Assembly: GCA_900549645.1 (NCBI GenBank) | Contig: URPD01000013.1 | Coordinates: 1 to 36,297 of the forward strand | DNA length: 36,297 bases | Origin: an uncultured Eubacteriales bacterium | Lineage (GTDB): Bacteria; Bacillota; Clostridia; Oscillospirales; Oscillospiraceae | Direction of reading: 5' to 3' | In this document: positions 35,073-36,297 of the stretch, piece after piece | Layout of the letters: each line of letters opens with the position of its first letter | Position numbering within the stretch: the stretch's first letter is position 1 | Notes under the pieces: model-generated | Told to the model about the DNA's origin: nothing | The model's input: only the letters and a program-made list of their open reading frames with translations | The model's database searches: none | Translations under genes and position numbers: made by a program

Positions 35073-35927
35073 ATGCCGTTAATCGATGAAATGGTTCTCT
35101 TTTGCCACAACGATTTGCAAAATGGGTGCTGCGAAAATTGCAAAAGCATCAAACTCTGTGGAGGGGATTGCAAAGAATGTTTGGATGATTTGCATTATCA
35201 TATAAATCATATCAAAAAAGATTATGATTGTGAGCATTTATTAGATTTCTATGTTTGCAGATATTCATATAAATATTGCTCGGAGATTATGTACGCACTT
35301 GAAACCGTAGATATTTCAGATTATCCATATTTTCATATTCTGTCATTGGGGTGTGGTGGAGCGGCTGATCTTATGGCTTTTGATTGTATGGAGTTCCATC
35401 AGGAGATTTCATATATTGGATTTGACAGAAATCCTCATTGGGAAAAAGTACACAACGAAATAGAAAAACGTTTCTCTTCAGGAAAAGTTCAGTTTTTTCG
35501 TAATATTGATGTATTGAAATTTTTTGAAGAAAATAATGTTCCCGAATGCAATATTTTATCTATAGAGTACCTAATTTCTTCTTTCTACAAAACTGTTGGA
35601 GAAAGTGGAGTAAGTCAATGGTTTGAGCAATTGGTAAGTCGTATAATTAAGCAAAAACCAGTGGGTTCTCCGCTCCTTGTCATAATTAATGATGTTGATA
35701 GCATAAATACCGGACGAGATACGTTCCCTTTGTTCAAACGTATTATTGAAGAGAGTGGGTTAAAAGTTTCCGAACGCAGGATGAGATTTAAAGATGCATC
35801 ATATTATCAAAACTCCACAAGACATTGTTCGAGACAGAATAAATTCGAGCTGCCTCAATTTGTGAAGGATAATTATTATCCGGCAATTAACTGCGAAAGC
35901 GCACAGCTTATCTTGGAGGTAACGTAA
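35073..35927 (+). CDS. Cys-rich, methyltransferase-like protein of unknown function
   Basis: 284 residues. The N-terminal 70 hold ten Cys (C11, C19, C20, C23, C29, C33, C36, C53, C62, C69), including CCENC and CGGDCKEC, suggesting a zinc or Fe-S module. Then ILSLGCGGAADL (89-100) looks like SAM motif I and YIGFDRN (about 114-120) like the acidic end of the second strand, with ILSIEYLISSFY and PLLVIINDVDS further on. No methyltransferase family can be named. ATG 35073 is preferred over the upstream TTG 35040 because GGTGGTG lies 10 nt before it. GC is far below the core genes. DUF1848 follows after 1 nt, so the two are an operon. Confidence 0.7.
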   Translation: MPLIDEMVLFCHNDLQNGCCENCKSIKLCGGDCKECLDDLHYHINHIKKDYDCEHLLDFYVCRYSYKYCSEIMYALETVDISDYPYFHILSLGCGGAADLMAFDCMEFHQEISYIGFDRNPHWEKVHNEIEKRFSSGKVQFFRNIDVLKFFEENNVPECNILSIEYLISSFYKTVGESGVSQWFEQLVSRIIKQKPVGSPLLVIINDVDSINTGRDTFPLFKRIIEESGLKVSERRMRFKDASYYQNSTRHCSRQNKFELPQFVKDNYYPAINCESAQLILEVT

Positions 35928-35928
35928 T

Positions 35929-36297
35929 ATGATAATAAGTGCAAGCCGGCGTACAGACATCCCAACTTACTACTCAGACTGGTTTTTTAATAGAATAAAA
36001 GATGAATATGTTTGTGTCCGAAATCCCGTGAACATTCATCAGATAAGCAAAGTTTCATTGTCACCAGATGTGATAGATGGAATTGTTTTTTGGACCAAAA
36101 ATCCACTTCCTATGATGTCACGCTTAAATGAATTGCGTGACTATATGTATTATTTCCAATTCACATTAAATTCTTATGGTAAAGATATCGAGGCAACTGT
36201 GCCTAGCAAAAATGATGTTATCATTCCAGCTTTCAAAGAATTAGCAAAGAAAATTGGACCAGAACGAGTTATTTGGCGATATGATCCAATTATTTTA
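35929..36297 (+). CDS. DUF1848 protein, 5' part only
   Basis: 123 codons up to the window edge. It begins MIISASRRTDIPTYYSDWFF and includes VCVRNPVNIHQ, GIVFWTKNPLPM and ERVIWRYDPI, all hallmark DUF1848 blocks. The family carries a C-terminal Cys cluster like that of radical-SAM enzymes, which would lie beyond the window. GGAGG precedes the ATG. It is AT-rich like its partner. The function is unknown. Confidence 0.85.
   Translation, partial: MIISASRRTDIPTYYSDWFFNRIKDEYVCVRNPVNIHQISKVSLSPDVIDGIVFWTKNPLPMMSRLNELRDYMYYFQFTLNSYGKDIEATVPSKNDVIIPAFKELAKKIGPERVIWRYDPIIL

Noticed and set aside
34833..36297. An attachment-site repeat of the tRNA-Pro 3' end within the window
   Set aside because: No second copy of the GGTTCGAGCC-to-CCA segment was found by reading to the right edge, so integration at this tRNA remains unproven.

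Overview
The window looks like chromosome of a spore-forming, GC-rich member of the Clostridia (Oscillospirales-like; the species cannot be fixed from the sequence). The signs are Shine-Dalgarno-led genes in tight operons, a MEP isoprenoid pathway (ispD, ispF), RemA, CdaA/CdaR, a PrpC/PrkC phosphatase-kinase pair, and two spore-coat genes: a 22-codon spoVM and a SipL-like protein.

Layout. 1-1065: edge of an unknown minus-strand gene, an XRE regulator, and a minus-strand tRNA-Tyr/tRNA-Thr pair with its own promoter and a bidirectional terminator. 1066-9673: membrane-anchored GH25 muramidase, YbaK-type deacylase, uvrA, a small membrane protein coupled to recD2, comF and a lone mreB. 9710-12428: ispD-ispF, then a DUF3343 protein overlapping a SufS-like class V aminotransferase. 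12543-16223: cdaA-cdaR-rseC-yicC-remA. 16225-26475: gmk-rpoZ-priA-def-fmt-rsmB-rlmN-prpC-prkC-rsgA, the gene order known from Bacillus subtilis (there with coaBC, rpe and thiN, absent here), closed by a strong terminator. 26485-28332: a sporulation segment with a 50-residue membrane peptide, spoVM and sipL. 28386-29279: yebC with its own promoter and terminator.

After about 29280 the window becomes accessory. A low-GC divergent module (Cro-like regulator against a zinc-ribbon membrane protein) is followed by a minus-strand operon hxlR-esterase-second peptide deformylase, a divergent flavin-binding-fold protein, and a macrodomain-SirTM sirtuin pair in which both genes are broken: each has an amber codon at a position that would fit Gln, and the sirtuin also has a 2-nt frameshift. 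Then come a small membrane protein, tRNA-Pro, and a strongly AT-rich stretch with a Cys-rich methyltransferase-like gene followed by a DUF1848 gene cut by the window end.

How the genes fit together: the core is a housekeeping block joining translation maturation (def, fmt, rsmB, rlmN, rsgA), envelope signalling (prpC, prkC, cdaA, cdaR), DNA repair and restart (uvrA, recD2, priA) and spore envelope assembly (spoVM, sipL). The right end is a patchwork of transferred or decaying cassettes. The least explained parts are the methyltransferase/DUF1848 pair, the zinc-ribbon module and the spoVM-adjacent membrane peptide.
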